A DNA stretch of 64,000 nt from an uncultured Bacillota bacterium (GCA_949290645.1 CASESG010000006.1:1-64000), one strand, 5' to 3'. Counted from the first letter of the stretch, positions 51,900 to 61,351 are shown. A program made the numbers and translations. Notes: generated by a model not told the origin, from the letters alone.

Positions 51900-52144
51900 A
51901 GCTCTTCCTCCATCTTCCGGAAGAGTCGTTCATAGTCCGTGCTCTTGGAGAAACGGAGCAGAGGATTCTTCTTCCTCATCTTCTCCAGGACTTCCTTCTT
52001 CCTGAGGACGTAATAGCCCCGACCCTTCCTCTCTTTGGAAAGGTCAAGCTCGAATCTCCCGTCAACGAGGACGAGGCGGAAGAATTGATCTCTGGATGCT
52101 CTCTCCCTCGTCAGGAGATCCATCCGCGTCGGCTGAAAGGTCAT
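51896..52144 (-). CDS. ylxR: YlxR family protein (RnpM-like)
   Basis: An 82-residue YlxR homologue, recognised by position and by the strand-turn KERKGRGYYVLRKKEVLEK (usual GRGAYVC). The N-terminal CxxCR motif of most YlxR proteins is missing: the region reads RMDLLTRERASRDQFFRLV with no Cys in the protein. YlxR of Bacillus has been reported to modulate RNase P. Starts in a TGATG overlap with the nusA stop. Confidence 0.82.
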   Translation of the reverse strand: MTFQPTRMDLLTRERASRDQFFRLVLVDGRFELDLSKERKGRGYYVLRKKEVLEKMRKKNPLLRFSKSTDYERLFRKMEEEL

Positions 52145-54021
52145 CAGTTCCTCTTCCGATCGTCGTCATCGTAGTAGTCGTACTGCTCGTCGAGATCCTC
52201 GTCGTAGGTCTCGTAATCCGACTGGGAGCCATACTGATCCTGCTCTTCCAGGGCCTTGAGCTCCTCCTCGGTATAGATCGGCATGGCCGTCGCCGTCGAA
52301 GCCTTGCTGGGCTCCTCGACATGGCTGTCCTTCTCGTTCTTGTTGCGGTCGAAACGCTTGCGATAGGAGCGGGTCTCGCTGGGTCCCTTCTTCTGGCTGA
52401 GAGCTTCCTCCAGCTCCTCGAGCGAGATCTTCGGCTTGTTGCGGATCTCGACGTGCTCGATCGGCTTCTCCTTGATCTCGGAAGTGGTCGACGGCGAAGA
52501 ACTCGGCTCCTGGACAACAGGAGCAGTCTTCTCCTCTTCCGTCTTCTCTTCGACCGGAGCGGTCGTTTCCGCAGCAACTTCCTTTGTCTCGACCGGAGTT
52601 TCCATCGTTTCCTTCTCTTCGGAAACCATCTCGGGCTCAGTCTTTTCTTCCGTCGTCTCTTCAACCTTTTCCGTCACAGGAGCGACCGTTTCCGGATGGC
52701 GGGCTTTTTCCCAAGCGGCGGCCTGCTGTTCGATGTCCGCCAAGGAAGAATACTTGAGCCCTTCCGTGATGGCCTGATCGGCCTGATAGACGGAGATGGT
52801 GCAGTTGGTGATCTGGCTGGCCAGACGGACGTTGACGCCCGCCGTACCGATGGCAACGCCCTGGTTGCCGTTCTGGACGACCGCAACGATGTGCGGGAAT
52901 TCATAGTCTGCGCTCTTCTCGAGCTCCTTGATGTCGACATTGGGATCGAAGAAATCCTCGGGGCAGGAAAGGCCGATGACCTGGGCCGGCTTCATCGCCT
53001 CGACGATCTGCAGGGCCTTGTTGTGATGATACTGAAGGACATCGATCTTCTCGCCGCGAATCTCGTTGATGACGCTGCGGATGCGGTTGGACTCGATGCC
53101 GAGGCAGGTTCCGATCGGATCGACGTTGGGGTTGTTGCTCTCGACGAAGACCTTCGTCCTCCTTCCGGCTTCGCGGGCGATCTTGCGGATGGCGATCTCG
53201 CCGGTGGTGAGCTCTGGAATCGCCCGCTCCATGAGACGGCGGACGAAGCGCTCGTCGGTGCGGGAGATGACAAGGCTCGGCGGATTGCTCTTCTCGGAGA
53301 CGTCGCTGAGATAGACGAGGACCCGGTCACCCGTCGCAAAGCGGTCCTGAGGCAGGACACCCTGACGGCGGAGGAAACCTTCGGCCTTGCCGAAGTTGAT
53401 CTCATAGGAATTGCCGATGGCATCGAAGCGGACGACCGTTCCCTCGATCAGCTGTCCGATGCGGTCGGAATAAACGTTGAGTATGGCGGTGCGCGAGGCG
53501 TCCTTGAGGTGGGACTGGAAGAGTTGCTTGACGCGGCGAACATAGGACTTGTCGAGCTTGGTCACGTCGAAGGGAATCTCGACCGTGTCTCCGATCTGGG
53601 GATTCTCCTTGTATTCCATGGCATCCTCGGGAGAGATCTGGTAGGCATCGTCGATGATCTCATCCTCTTCGGTGACGGTCTTGATGTCATAGATCTTGAA
53701 GGAAGAATGCGTCGGAGCCTTCTCGTCCTCGACGAAATCGATTCGGCACTGGATCAAGGACTTGGCCGGATCGGGATTGTCCCGGTCGCGGAAAAGTCCC
53801 GGATAGGACCATTCCAGGTAGGCCTGCTCCATGCTCTTGATCAGGATGTCCTTGACCATGTCCGTCCGGACAAGGCTCTCCTTCTCGATGTCGACCGTGG
53901 CGCGAAGGAACTCGTTCCCGTCGATCACGCCCGTGACTTTCTTGGGCTCCTCGAGATACTTTGGCTTCCTTCCCCTGCGGCGAACGACCTTCGTCTCTTC
54001 TTCCTTGACTTCTTCGCTCAT
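52144..54021 (-). CDS. nusA: transcription termination/antitermination factor NusA
   Basis: A 625-residue NusA, against 350-500 usually. The N-terminal RNA polymerase-binding domain (about 30-170) is followed by S1 (about 200-270) and two KH domains (about 275-425; GTCLGIESNRIRSVINEIRGEKID and AIGTAGVNVRLA are the KH cores). The last 200 residues are low-complexity, Glu/Thr/Pro-rich, ending in a Tyr/Asp-rich acidic stretch before RKRN. NusA promotes pausing and intrinsic termination; see the attenuator upstream of rimP. It lies 19 bases after rimP. Confidence 0.96.
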   Translation of the reverse strand: MSEEVKEEETKVVRRRGRKPKYLEEPKKVTGVIDGNEFLRATVDIEKESLVRTDMVKDILIKSMEQAYLEWSYPGLFRDRDNPDPAKSLIQCRIDFVEDEKAPTHSSFKIYDIKTVTEEDEIIDDAYQISPEDAMEYKENPQIGDTVEIPFDVTKLDKSYVRRVKQLFQSHLKDASRTAILNVYSDRIGQLIEGTVVRFDAIGNSYEINFGKAEGFLRRQGVLPQDRFATGDRVLVYLSDVSEKSNPPSLVISRTDERFVRRLMERAIPELTTGEIAIRKIAREAGRRTKVFVESNNPNVDPIGTCLGIESNRIRSVINEIRGEKIDVLQYHHNKALQIVEAMKPAQVIGLSCPEDFFDPNVDIKELEKSADYEFPHIVAVVQNGNQGVAIGTAGVNVRLASQITNCTISVYQADQAITEGLKYSSLADIEQQAAAWEKARHPETVAPVTEKVEETTEEKTEPEMVSEEKETMETPVETKEVAAETTAPVEEKTEEEKTAPVVQEPSSSPSTTSEIKEKPIEHVEIRNKPKISLEELEEALSQKKGPSETRSYRKRFDRNKNEKDSHVEEPSKASTATAMPIYTEEELKALEEQDQYGSQSDYETYDEDLDEQYDYYDDDDRKRN

Positions 54022-54040
54022 CTTTCGATTCCTCCTGAGC

Positions 54041-54499
54041 TTATGCTTTGTATCCCATCTTGATCAGCTCGACATCCTTCTCTTCCAAGACAACCTTCTT
54101 CGGACGTCCCTTGACAAAATAGACAAACGTCGCCTTTCCATCTTCCAAAGACTCGAGGCGCATGGTCTTCTTCTCCTTGCCCTTCTCCGTGACGTCGAGA
54201 TAGCGGGAGAGAAGCTTCGGCAGATCCGCGAAGGGAATCTCCTTTTCCCCGCCCCCGGAAGAGATGTCCAGGATGTAGCTCTGCTCAAGTCCCTCGACCC
54301 CGTCGATCCTCGGGGAAAGGCTCTCCGTCAGCTTGCTGATCTCGTCCATCGTGATCTGATAGTCGTGATCGACCAGGATCTCCAAGGTCGGGCCGTTGAG
54401 GGAGTCGACGAAAAAGCGGACGGAGATGAGCTCCAAGCCGAGCTTGTCGCACTCTTCCTTCGCCAATTTTCGCACCACGTCCAGAGTCTGTTGATCCAT
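54041..54499 (-). CDS. rimP: ribosome maturation factor RimP
   Basis: A 152-residue RimP needed for 30S maturation. The N-terminal domain has GLELISVRFF, the ITMDEISKLTESLSP segment and YILDISSGG (usual YxLEVSSPG); a small beta-rich C-terminal domain follows. GGAGGTG lies 5-6 bases before the ATG at 54499. First gene of the rimP-nusA-ylxR-ylxQ-infB-rbfA operon. Confidence 0.94.
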   Translation of the reverse strand: MDQQTLDVVRKLAKEECDKLGLELISVRFFVDSLNGPTLEILVDHDYQITMDEISKLTESLSPRIDGVEGLEQSYILDISSGGGEKEIPFADLPKLLSRYLDVTEKGKEKKTMRLESLEDGKATFVYFVKGRPKKVVLEEKDVELIKMGYKA

Positions 54500-54513
54500 T
54501 GTCCACCTCCGGT

Positions 54514-54543
54514 AAAAAGAAAGAGTGAGCCATTGGCCCACTC
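54514..54543 (-). terminator. leader terminator (attenuator) of the nusA operon
   Basis: Minus-strand stem GAGTGGGCC / GGCTCACTC (one G-T pair) with loop AAT (54523-54543), followed by TTTCTTTTT (54522-54514). It lies between the operon promoter and the rimP ribosome binding site, so transcripts ending here never reach rimP. Bacillus subtilis uses a NusA-stimulated leader terminator ahead of ylxS (rimP)-nusA to autoregulate NusA; this looks like the same device. Confidence 0.8.
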
Positions 54544-54593
54544 TCAACCGTATACGATTAAGAAGGCGTCTCAAGTTTCCTCAAGACAAGAAA

Positions 54594-54622
54594 AGTATAA
54601 GTAGAAAGAGAAATCCTGTCAA
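54594..54622 (-). promoter_or_regulatory. strong promoter of the nusA operon
   Basis: Minus strand TTGACA (54617-54622), a 17-base spacer and TATACT (54594-54599): 11 of 12 consensus positions. The start would lie near 54587, giving a leader of about 88 bases. Confidence 0.88.
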
Positions 54623-54649
54623 GTGTGGCAATTGGCGCAAGGCCATGAC

Positions 54650-54655
54650 TATAAT
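54650..54655 (+). promoter_or_regulatory. -10 element of the ABC exporter operon
   Basis: TATAAT followed by 8 bases and the ATG at 54664, leaving almost no 5' leader. A weak TGGCAA lies 18 bases upstream. It is back-to-back with the nusA-operon promoter. Confidence 0.55.
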
Positions 54656-54663
54656 GAATCGCT

Positions 54664-56493
54664 ATGAAAGAAAAAGTGTTCTCGGCGATCAAGAAGAACG
54701 GATGGACCTACATCGTCGGCCCGGCGTTCAAGATGATCGAAGCCGTCTTCGACCTGTTGATTCCGCTCGTGATGAAGGCCGTCCTCGACCTCTCCTTCAC
54801 CAGCGACCTTTCGAAAGTCGATTCCGTCTCGAAAGGGTTCGGTCATTTCCTCGACCTCTTCGGGACGTGGGTTTCGGGTAACAAGCCTCTCAACTATGCC
54901 CTGGTCGGAGGGACTCTGATTCTTTTGATGGGCATCGTCGGCCTTGTCACGACGATGATCTGCCAGTACATCGCCGCCCTCTCCGCGACAAGGACGGGAA
55001 CCGACCTCCGGGACATGCTCTATCGGAAGATCCTCTCGCTCGGAAAGGGAGAGAGGGAAAAGTTCGGGGAAGGAAAGGCCATGACCATCCTCAACTCCGA
55101 TTCCTTCCAAGTCCAGCAAGGAGTCCTCTTCTTCATCCGCTTGGGCGTGCGCGCCCCCTTCATCATCCTGGGAAGCCTCATCCTCTCCCTGATTCTCAAC
55201 TGGCAGATTGGACTGGTGTTCTTGGCCATCATCCCAGTCATCCTCCTGATTGTCTTCGTCGTGATGCGAAAGGCCTCGAAGCAATACCTGGTCATCCAGG
55301 GAAGGCTCGACTCCCTTTCGACCTCCACTTCCGACAGCCTGGAAGGGGCTCGGGTCATCCGCGCCTTCTTCACCATGGACGAGGAAAAGAAACGCTTCGA
55401 AGACAAGACCAAGACCTACCAGGACGAGAGCATCCGGGTCAGCAAGATCAACGCCCTCATCAACCCCCTGACCTTCGCCATCGTCTCCATGGCCACGATC
55501 CTGGTCGTCTTCATAGGCAGCTTCGACATGGCAGAGGGCATCAAGATGATGGGCCAGGACGTCCTCCCCTCGACGATCATCACCCTGGTCAGCTACCTCA
55601 GCCAGATCTTCCAGACCCTGATCCTGCTGACCAACCTCGTGACGATTTTCACCAAGACCATCGTCTCCTGGAAGAGATGCGACTCCCTTCTCGCTGTAAA
55701 ACCGAAGATCGTCGAGAAGGAAAACGCCATCACCAAGACCATCAAGAAGGGAGAGACCATCTTCGAGCTCGACAACGTCACCTTCTGCTACGAGGAAGGC
55801 GGAAACGCCGCCCTCAAGGACATCTCCTTCCACCTCAGGAAAGGAGAGACACTGGGCATCATCGGCGGAACAGGATCGGGAAAGACGACCCTGATTCGAC
55901 TGGTCGAGCGCCTGATCGACCCCAGCCAGGGAAAGGTCCTCTACAAGGGCGTCGACCTCAAGGATTACAAGATCTCCGCACTGAGAAAGGAAATCGCCTT
56001 CGTTCCACAGAAGTCCGTCCTCTTCAAGGGAACCATCCGTTCCAACATGGAGATGGCAAAGGAAGACGTCACCGACGAGGAGATCTGGAAATGCCTCAGA
56101 GTCAGCTGTGCGGAGGATTTCGTCCGCACCGAACCGTCTCAGCTTCTCCACGAAGTCGAGGAAGGGGGAAAGAACTTCTCCGGCGGACAGAGGCAGCGAC
56201 TGGCCATAGCACGGACCTTCCTCCGCAAGCCCGAAGTCCTGATCCTGGACGACTCCACCTCCGCTCTCGACCTTCTGACCGACAAAAAAGTCCGCGACAA
56301 CCTTAAGGACTTCCTTCCCGACGCCACCAAGATTCTCATCTCCCAGCGCGTCTCCACGATCAAGGACAGCGACTTGATCCTCGTCCTTGAGGGCGGAAAG
56401 GTGCTCTCGATGGGAAAGCACGAGGAACTCTTAAAGACATCCCAGGTCTATCGCGAGACCTACGATTCGCAGATGCAGAAGGAGGGACTCTGA
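54664..56493 (+). CDS. ABC exporter half-transporter with degenerate ATPase site
   Basis: A 609-residue TMD-NBD half-transporter with six TM helices in residues 15-330. The NBD has Walker A GGTGSGKTT and signature FSGGQRQR. Walker B reads LILDDSTSALD, with Asp in place of the catalytic Glu, and the H-loop reads ISQRVS, with Gln for His. That pattern is typical of the non-canonical partner in heterodimers such as LmrC or BmrC. It pairs with the next gene (TGATG overlap). No Shine-Dalgarno; the ATG is nearly at the predicted transcript start. Probable multidrug or lipid exporter. Confidence 0.92.
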   Translation: MKEKVFSAIKKNGWTYIVGPAFKMIEAVFDLLIPLVMKAVLDLSFTSDLSKVDSVSKGFGHFLDLFGTWVSGNKPLNYALVGGTLILLMGIVGLVTTMICQYIAALSATRTGTDLRDMLYRKILSLGKGEREKFGEGKAMTILNSDSFQVQQGVLFFIRLGVRAPFIILGSLILSLILNWQIGLVFLAIIPVILLIVFVVMRKASKQYLVIQGRLDSLSTSTSDSLEGARVIRAFFTMDEEKKRFEDKTKTYQDESIRVSKINALINPLTFAIVSMATILVVFIGSFDMAEGIKMMGQDVLPSTIITLVSYLSQIFQTLILLTNLVTIFTKTIVSWKRCDSLLAVKPKIVEKENAITKTIKKGETIFELDNVTFCYEEGGNAALKDISFHLRKGETLGIIGGTGSGKTTLIRLVERLIDPSQGKVLYKGVDLKDYKISALRKEIAFVPQKSVLFKGTIRSNMEMAKEDVTDEEIWKCLRVSCAEDFVRTEPSQLLHEVEEGGKNFSGGQRQRLAIARTFLRKPEVLILDDSTSALDLLTDKKVRDNLKDFLPDATKILISQRVSTIKDSDLILVLEGGKVLSMGKHEELLKTSQVYRETYDSQMQKEGL

Positions 56494-58244
56494 TGCAAGG
56501 CAAAGAACTTCTCATGAAATATCTCGGGAAGCAGAAGGGAAGGATCGTCCTCTCCTTCCTCTCCGTCCTGGTCTTCCTTCTGGCCCAGCTCTCCCAACCC
56601 CTTCTTGTCGGCTCCTCCCTGGATGCGATCGGACGAGTCGAGCTGGGTGTCTTCACACTCGACATCCAGACGCAGAAACTTGTCTTCTTCCTGGTCACCG
56701 CCCTCGTCCTCTCGATCCTGGGCGTGATCTTCGACTTCCTCTTCGAATACAGCATCGGCATCTTCACCCAGAACATCGTCAAGGAGATCCGGGACGACGT
56801 CTTCGACAAGCTTCTGAAAGTCCCGATCCGCACCATCGACTCGAGGAAGCACGGCGATCTGCTCCAGCTCGAGATCCAGGACGTCGAGAACATCGCCACC
56901 GGTCTCGCCTCCGTCTTCAAGCAGCTTGTCCAGGGCGTGCTCTCGGTCCTGATCACGATCGTCTTGATGTTCACCGTCAACTGGATTCTGGCCATCGCCG
57001 TCATCGTCCTCTCCCCGCTCTCCCTCTTCGTCAGCCGCTTCATCGCGACCTTCTCCCATCGCCACTTCAAGAGCCAGTCCGCCCTGATGAGCGACCTCAA
57101 CGCCCTCTCCCTGGAAGCCATCGGCAACCTCGAGACCGTCCAGTCCCTGGAATACGAATCCCGCTCTCTCAGGGAATTCCAGAGCCGGGACGAGAAGCTC
57201 CGCAAGGAAGGAAAGGTCGCCCAGTTCGCCGCCTCCTGGACCAATCCCTCCACCCGCTTTGTCAACAACACCATCTATGCCATCGTCGGCATCGCCGGCA
57301 TCGTCATGATCCTCTACACCGCCTCTGTCCCCCTTCTGGCCATGACGATGGGCAAGCTCACCTCCTTCCTCAGCTACACCAACGAATACACCAAGCCCTT
57401 CAACGAGATCTCCTCGGTCGTCGCCGAGTTCGAGACGGCCAAGTTCTCCTTCCACCGCATCGAGACCTTCCTTAAGAGCGAAGACGACGTCGACGAAGGG
57501 ACAAAGCAACTCGAAGGCAAAGTGGAAGAGATTTCCTTCGACCACCTGACCTTCTCCTATGAGGAAGGGCAGCACCTGATTGAGGACTTCAGCCAGAAGA
57601 TCAAGAGAGGACAGAAAGTCGCCATCGTCGGCCCGACCGGAGCCGGCAAGACCACCCTCATCAACGTCCTGATGCGCTTCTACGATCCCGTCTCCGGCTC
57701 GATCCTCTTCAACGGCATCGACAGCCGAAACATCCCCAAGAGGGAGCTGAGAAGAAACTTCGGCATGGTCCTCCAGGACACCTGGATCTTCACTGGCACC
57801 ATCCGGGAAAACGTCCGCTACGCCCGGCCCGAGAGCACGGACGAGGAAGTCGAAAAAGCCTGTCAGGAAGCCCATGCCGACAGCTTCATCCGCACCCTTC
57901 CCTACGGCTATGACACAAAGGTCACAAGCAAGGGCGGACTCAGCGAAGGAGAGAGGCAGCTGTTGACCATCGCCCGCGTCATGCTCAGCAAGCCCGACAT
58001 CGTCATCCTGGACGAGGCGACCTCCAACGTCGACACCCGCACCGAGAAGCTCATCACCGAAGGCTTCGACAAGATCCTCAATGGCAAGACCTCGATCGTG
58101 ATCGCCCACCGCCTCTCCACCATCCAGAAAGCCGACCTCATCCTCGTCCTCAAGGACGGAAACGTCATCGAGAAGGGAAACCACGACCAACTCATCCATA
58201 GGCACGGCTTCTACTACGACCTCTACGCGAGCCAGTTCAAATAA
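56493..58244 (+). CDS. ABC exporter half-transporter with canonical ATPase site
   Basis: A 583-residue half-transporter with six TM helices in residues 15-310. Walker A GPTGAGKTT, signature LSEGERQLL, Walker B VILDEATSNVD and H-loop IAHRLST are all canonical, complementing the degenerate partner upstream. It resembles the LmrD/BmrD side of heterodimeric exporters. It starts within the stop codon of its partner (TGATG) and is followed by a terminator. Confidence 0.93.
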   Translation: MQGKELLMKYLGKQKGRIVLSFLSVLVFLLAQLSQPLLVGSSLDAIGRVELGVFTLDIQTQKLVFFLVTALVLSILGVIFDFLFEYSIGIFTQNIVKEIRDDVFDKLLKVPIRTIDSRKHGDLLQLEIQDVENIATGLASVFKQLVQGVLSVLITIVLMFTVNWILAIAVIVLSPLSLFVSRFIATFSHRHFKSQSALMSDLNALSLEAIGNLETVQSLEYESRSLREFQSRDEKLRKEGKVAQFAASWTNPSTRFVNNTIYAIVGIAGIVMILYTASVPLLAMTMGKLTSFLSYTNEYTKPFNEISSVVAEFETAKFSFHRIETFLKSEDDVDEGTKQLEGKVEEISFDHLTFSYEEGQHLIEDFSQKIKRGQKVAIVGPTGAGKTTLINVLMRFYDPVSGSILFNGIDSRNIPKRELRRNFGMVLQDTWIFTGTIRENVRYARPESTDEEVEKACQEAHADSFIRTLPYGYDTKVTSKGGLSEGERQLLTIARVMLSKPDIVILDEATSNVDTRTEKLITEGFDKILNGKTSIVIAHRLSTIQKADLILVLKDGNVIEKGNHDQLIHRHGFYYDLYASQFK

Positions 58245-58266
58245 AGGTCCGAACGCAAAAGAAAGA

Positions 58267-58291
58267 GGCTGCGACAACTCCGCAGCCTTTT
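58267..58291. terminator. terminator between the ABC exporter and ruvX
   Basis: GGCTGCG (58267-58273) and CGCAGCC (58281-58287) with loop ACAACTC, then TTTT. On the minus strand the hairpin is followed by a CTCTTTCTTTT stretch, so it may act in both directions. Confidence 0.8.
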
Positions 58292-58292
58292 C

Positions 58293-58721
58293 TCATAGCT
58301 GACCGATCTTTCGAAGGTAGCGCTCCAGGATCACCGAAGCGGCCTTGCTGTCGATCGACTTTCTCTGCTTGCGCGTGTTCTTGCCAAGGCTCACCATGAC
58401 AGCAGATGCCTCCGAAGTCGAATAGCGCTCGTCCTGCTTGTCGATTGCGATGCCCGGAAAGCGTTCCTGAAGCTTGGGGATAAAGGAGAGGACGACCTCG
58501 CTCATCGGACAGGGATCGCCCGAGGGATAGGAGGGATAGCCGATGACGATCCGCTCCACCTTCTCCTTGGAGACGACTTCCTTGAGCAAATCCAAAGCCT
58601 CGTCATAGTCCTCCATCCGGAAGCGGATGTTGGTCAAGGGAGTGACGAGAAAGCCACTTCTCGAGATCGCGACGCCCAGGCTTCCCCTTCCGAGGTCGAG
58701 GGCGAGGATGTTCTTGATCAC
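58293..58721 (-). CDS. ruvX: RuvX/YqgF family RNase H-fold protein
   Basis: A 142-residue protein of the putative Holliday junction resolvase/pre-16S rRNA nuclease family. Signatures: ILALDLGRGSLGVAISRSG (catalytic Asp), DERYSTSEA and IDSKAASVILERYL (second acidic site). In Bacillus and E. coli YqgF takes part in 16S rRNA 5' processing. It starts at GTG in a GTGA overlap with the alaS stop; alaS-ruvX is a common pairing in Firmicutes. Confidence 0.92.
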   Translation of the reverse strand: MIKNILALDLGRGSLGVAISRSGFLVTPLTNIRFRMEDYDEALDLLKEVVSKEKVERIVIGYPSYPSGDPCPMSEVVLSFIPKLQERFPGIAIDKQDERYSTSEASAVMVSLGKNTRKQRKSIDSKAASVILERYLRKIGQL

Positions 58722-61318
58722 GAAAGCATTTCCCCGATCTTCTTGCGGACTTCTTCCAGGTCGACGCCGTTCTTTCCGCCGCCGAAAGCGACATCGTCCC
58801 GGCCGCCTCCCGAGCCACCGACAAGACGGCTGAGCTCTTTCATCAAAAGGCCAGCCTTCAGATTCAGGTCCTTGCCCCTTCCGGCGACCAAATCGGCCTT
58901 TCCGGAATTCCCTTCGTTGACCAGGAAGAGGACAAGGCCCGGATGTTGATCGATGAGCTTGTGGGCCAGGGAGTCGAGCTGCTCGTGGGTCAGGCCGTGC
59001 GTCTTCTCGACCAGGACCTCATGCCCCGAGAGCGGAAGGATGTTCTTCTTCATGTCGGAAAGCATGCTGTTGGTGATCTTCTCGCGGAGACTGTTGATGA
59101 GCTTCTTCTTCTCCTCGTCGTCGGCAAGAAGAGCCTCAAGCTTGCTTCTAAGGCCCTTGACCGACATCAATTTCAAAAGGCTGGCCAGGTCGAAGAGTTG
59201 TCTCTCCCGATCCTTGAGATAGTTGTAGGCCTTTTCGCCCGTATAGGCCGTGATGCGGCGGATTCCCGAGGCAATCGCCCCTTCGCTGACGATGACAAAG
59301 AGACCGATCTCCGAAGTCGAGCGGACATGCGTTCCTCCGCAGAACTCCTTGGAGTCGCCCATCGAGACGACACGAACCTTGTCGCCGTACTTCTCATTGA
59401 AGAGATGCATGGCATTGGTCTTGAGGGCCTCATCCTTGTCGAGGACGGAAGTCGAGACCGAAAGTCCGGCGAAGATCTCGTCGTTGACTCTCTTCTCGAC
59501 CTGATCGAGGACGTCCTTCTCGACCTTCGATTCATAGGCGAAGTCGAAGCGAAGGCTCTCGTCGTCATAATAGGCGCCTTCTTGATGGATGTCCTTGCTG
59601 ACGAGCTCCTGGAGGGCCTTCTGCAAGAGATGGGTCGCCGAATGGTTGTTCTCGATTTTTCTTCTTCGCTCCCAATCGACCTTTTGGAGCAGGACGTCTC
59701 CACCCTTGACCGTCCCAAAAAGGACCTTTACGTGGAGCAGGTGGGCGCCGTTAGGGCACTTGCCGACCGAGAGGACTTCCGCCTCGAAGTCCTTTCCGAG
59801 AAGCTTTCCCGTATCGCTGACCTGTCCGCCGCTCTCGGCATAGAAGTCCGTCTTTTCCAGGACGATGTCTCCTTCGTCATCGAGGCTTTCGACCCTCTTC
59901 CCGTCCTGGAAGAGACCGATGACCGAAGACTCGAAATCCTTCTCCTCATAGGTGAAGGTGCTTTCCTTGTGGAAGTCGAGAAGATCCTTGCTCTGCGTGC
60001 CGAAGGACTCTCTCGTCCCACGGCTTTGCCTTGCCAGTTCCTTGGAGTCGGAAAGGAGCTGATCATACCCCTTTTCGTCGACCTCAAGGCCGGCGTCATG
60101 GGCGATTTCCTTCGTCAGCTCGAAGGGGAAGCCATAGGTGTCCATGAGCTTGAAGGCATCCTTGGCGGAGAGGACCTTGCCCGACTTCTCGATCATGTCG
60201 GAGAGGATCTTCTCGCCGGTATGAAGAGTCGCAGAGAACTTCTTCTCCTCGCTCTCGATCATCTTGCAGGTCTTCTCCTCGTGCTCGAGAAGGTAAGGAT
60301 AGAAATGGGACATGTTCTTGTCGACCAGAGGGACAAGATTGGCCAGAGTCCCGGTCTCCAGACCGATCTTCTGGGCATAGCGAGAGGCTCTTCGCAAGAG
60401 TCTCTTGAGGACATAGCCCCGGCCGTCGTTGGAGAAGATGGCACCGTCGGCCAAGGCGAAGGTGATGGAACGGATGTGGTCGGCGATGACGCGATAGGCC
60501 AACTTGTTCTCCGAATAGGGAACCTTGGCCTTCTTCTCCAGAGCCTCGATGTAGGGAAGGAAGAGGTCCGTCTCGAAGTTCGTCTCCGCACCCTGAAGGA
60601 TGCAGGCGAAACGCTCCAGTCCTGCGCCGGTATCGATGTTCTTCTGCGGAAGAAGCTTGTAGTCCTTCCTCGGCGTTCCCGGAACGGCGTTGAACTGGGA
60701 GAAGACGATGTTCCAGAGCTCGATGTAGCGGTCGTTGTCCAGATCGTCGGAGAGAAGCTTCAGGCCGAGATGCTCGGGATCGTACTTCTCGCCCCGATCG
60801 AAATTGATTTCCGTGTCCGGACCACAGGGGCCTTCCCCGATCTCCCAGAAGTTGCCCTTGCAAGGAACCAGATGGTCCTTGTCCATTCCGGCCTTAATCC
60901 AGGTCTCGTAGGTGTCCAGGTCGTCCGGATAGTAGGTGACATAGAGTTTCTCCTTGGGAAGGCCGAAGTACTTCTCCGAGGTCAGAAGCTCGAAAGCCCA
61001 GGGGATGACATCGTGCCGGAAGTAGTCTCCGATCGAGAAGTTCCCCATCATCTCGAAGAAGGTGTGGTGACGGGCCGTGTGCCCGACGTTCTCGATGTCG
61101 TTGGTGCGGATGCACTTCTGGGCATTGGTGATGCGTCTGTGCTTCGGGGTCAGGGTTCCGTCGAAGTACTTCTTCAAAGCCGCGACGCCGGCATTGATCC
61201 AGAGCAGGGTTGGGTCATTTTGCGGAATCAGGGAGGCAGAGGGTTCGACGTAATGGCCGTGCTCCTTGAAGAATTCCAGCCAGGTGTCACGAATCTCGTC
61301 CGATGTCATTTTGCGCAT
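58718..61318 (-). CDS. alaS: alanine--tRNA ligase
   Basis: An 866-residue class II synthetase. The catalytic core includes TNAQKCIRTNDIENVG and HHTFFEMMGNFS; the editing domain has NHSATHLL and CGGTHV (zinc ligands); the C-terminal DHHA1/C-Ala domain has GGSGGGRDDVAFGGG. The length is normal. AAGGAG lies 6-7 bases before the ATG at 61318. A TATAAT lies upstream; there is no T-box. Confidence 0.97.
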   Translation of the reverse strand: MRKMTSDEIRDTWLEFFKEHGHYVEPSASLIPQNDPTLLWINAGVAALKKYFDGTLTPKHRRITNAQKCIRTNDIENVGHTARHHTFFEMMGNFSIGDYFRHDVIPWAFELLTSEKYFGLPKEKLYVTYYPDDLDTYETWIKAGMDKDHLVPCKGNFWEIGEGPCGPDTEINFDRGEKYDPEHLGLKLLSDDLDNDRYIELWNIVFSQFNAVPGTPRKDYKLLPQKNIDTGAGLERFACILQGAETNFETDLFLPYIEALEKKAKVPYSENKLAYRVIADHIRSITFALADGAIFSNDGRGYVLKRLLRRASRYAQKIGLETGTLANLVPLVDKNMSHFYPYLLEHEEKTCKMIESEEKKFSATLHTGEKILSDMIEKSGKVLSAKDAFKLMDTYGFPFELTKEIAHDAGLEVDEKGYDQLLSDSKELARQSRGTRESFGTQSKDLLDFHKESTFTYEEKDFESSVIGLFQDGKRVESLDDEGDIVLEKTDFYAESGGQVSDTGKLLGKDFEAEVLSVGKCPNGAHLLHVKVLFGTVKGGDVLLQKVDWERRRKIENNHSATHLLQKALQELVSKDIHQEGAYYDDESLRFDFAYESKVEKDVLDQVEKRVNDEIFAGLSVSTSVLDKDEALKTNAMHLFNEKYGDKVRVVSMGDSKEFCGGTHVRSTSEIGLFVIVSEGAIASGIRRITAYTGEKAYNYLKDRERQLFDLASLLKLMSVKGLRSKLEALLADDEEKKKLINSLREKITNSMLSDMKKNILPLSGHEVLVEKTHGLTHEQLDSLAHKLIDQHPGLVLFLVNEGNSGKADLVAGRGKDLNLKAGLLMKELSRLVGGSGGGRDDVAFGGGKNGVDLEEVRKKIGEMLS

Positions 61319-61351
61319 GGGAAATCTCCTTCGTGGAAAAACAGCGAATCA

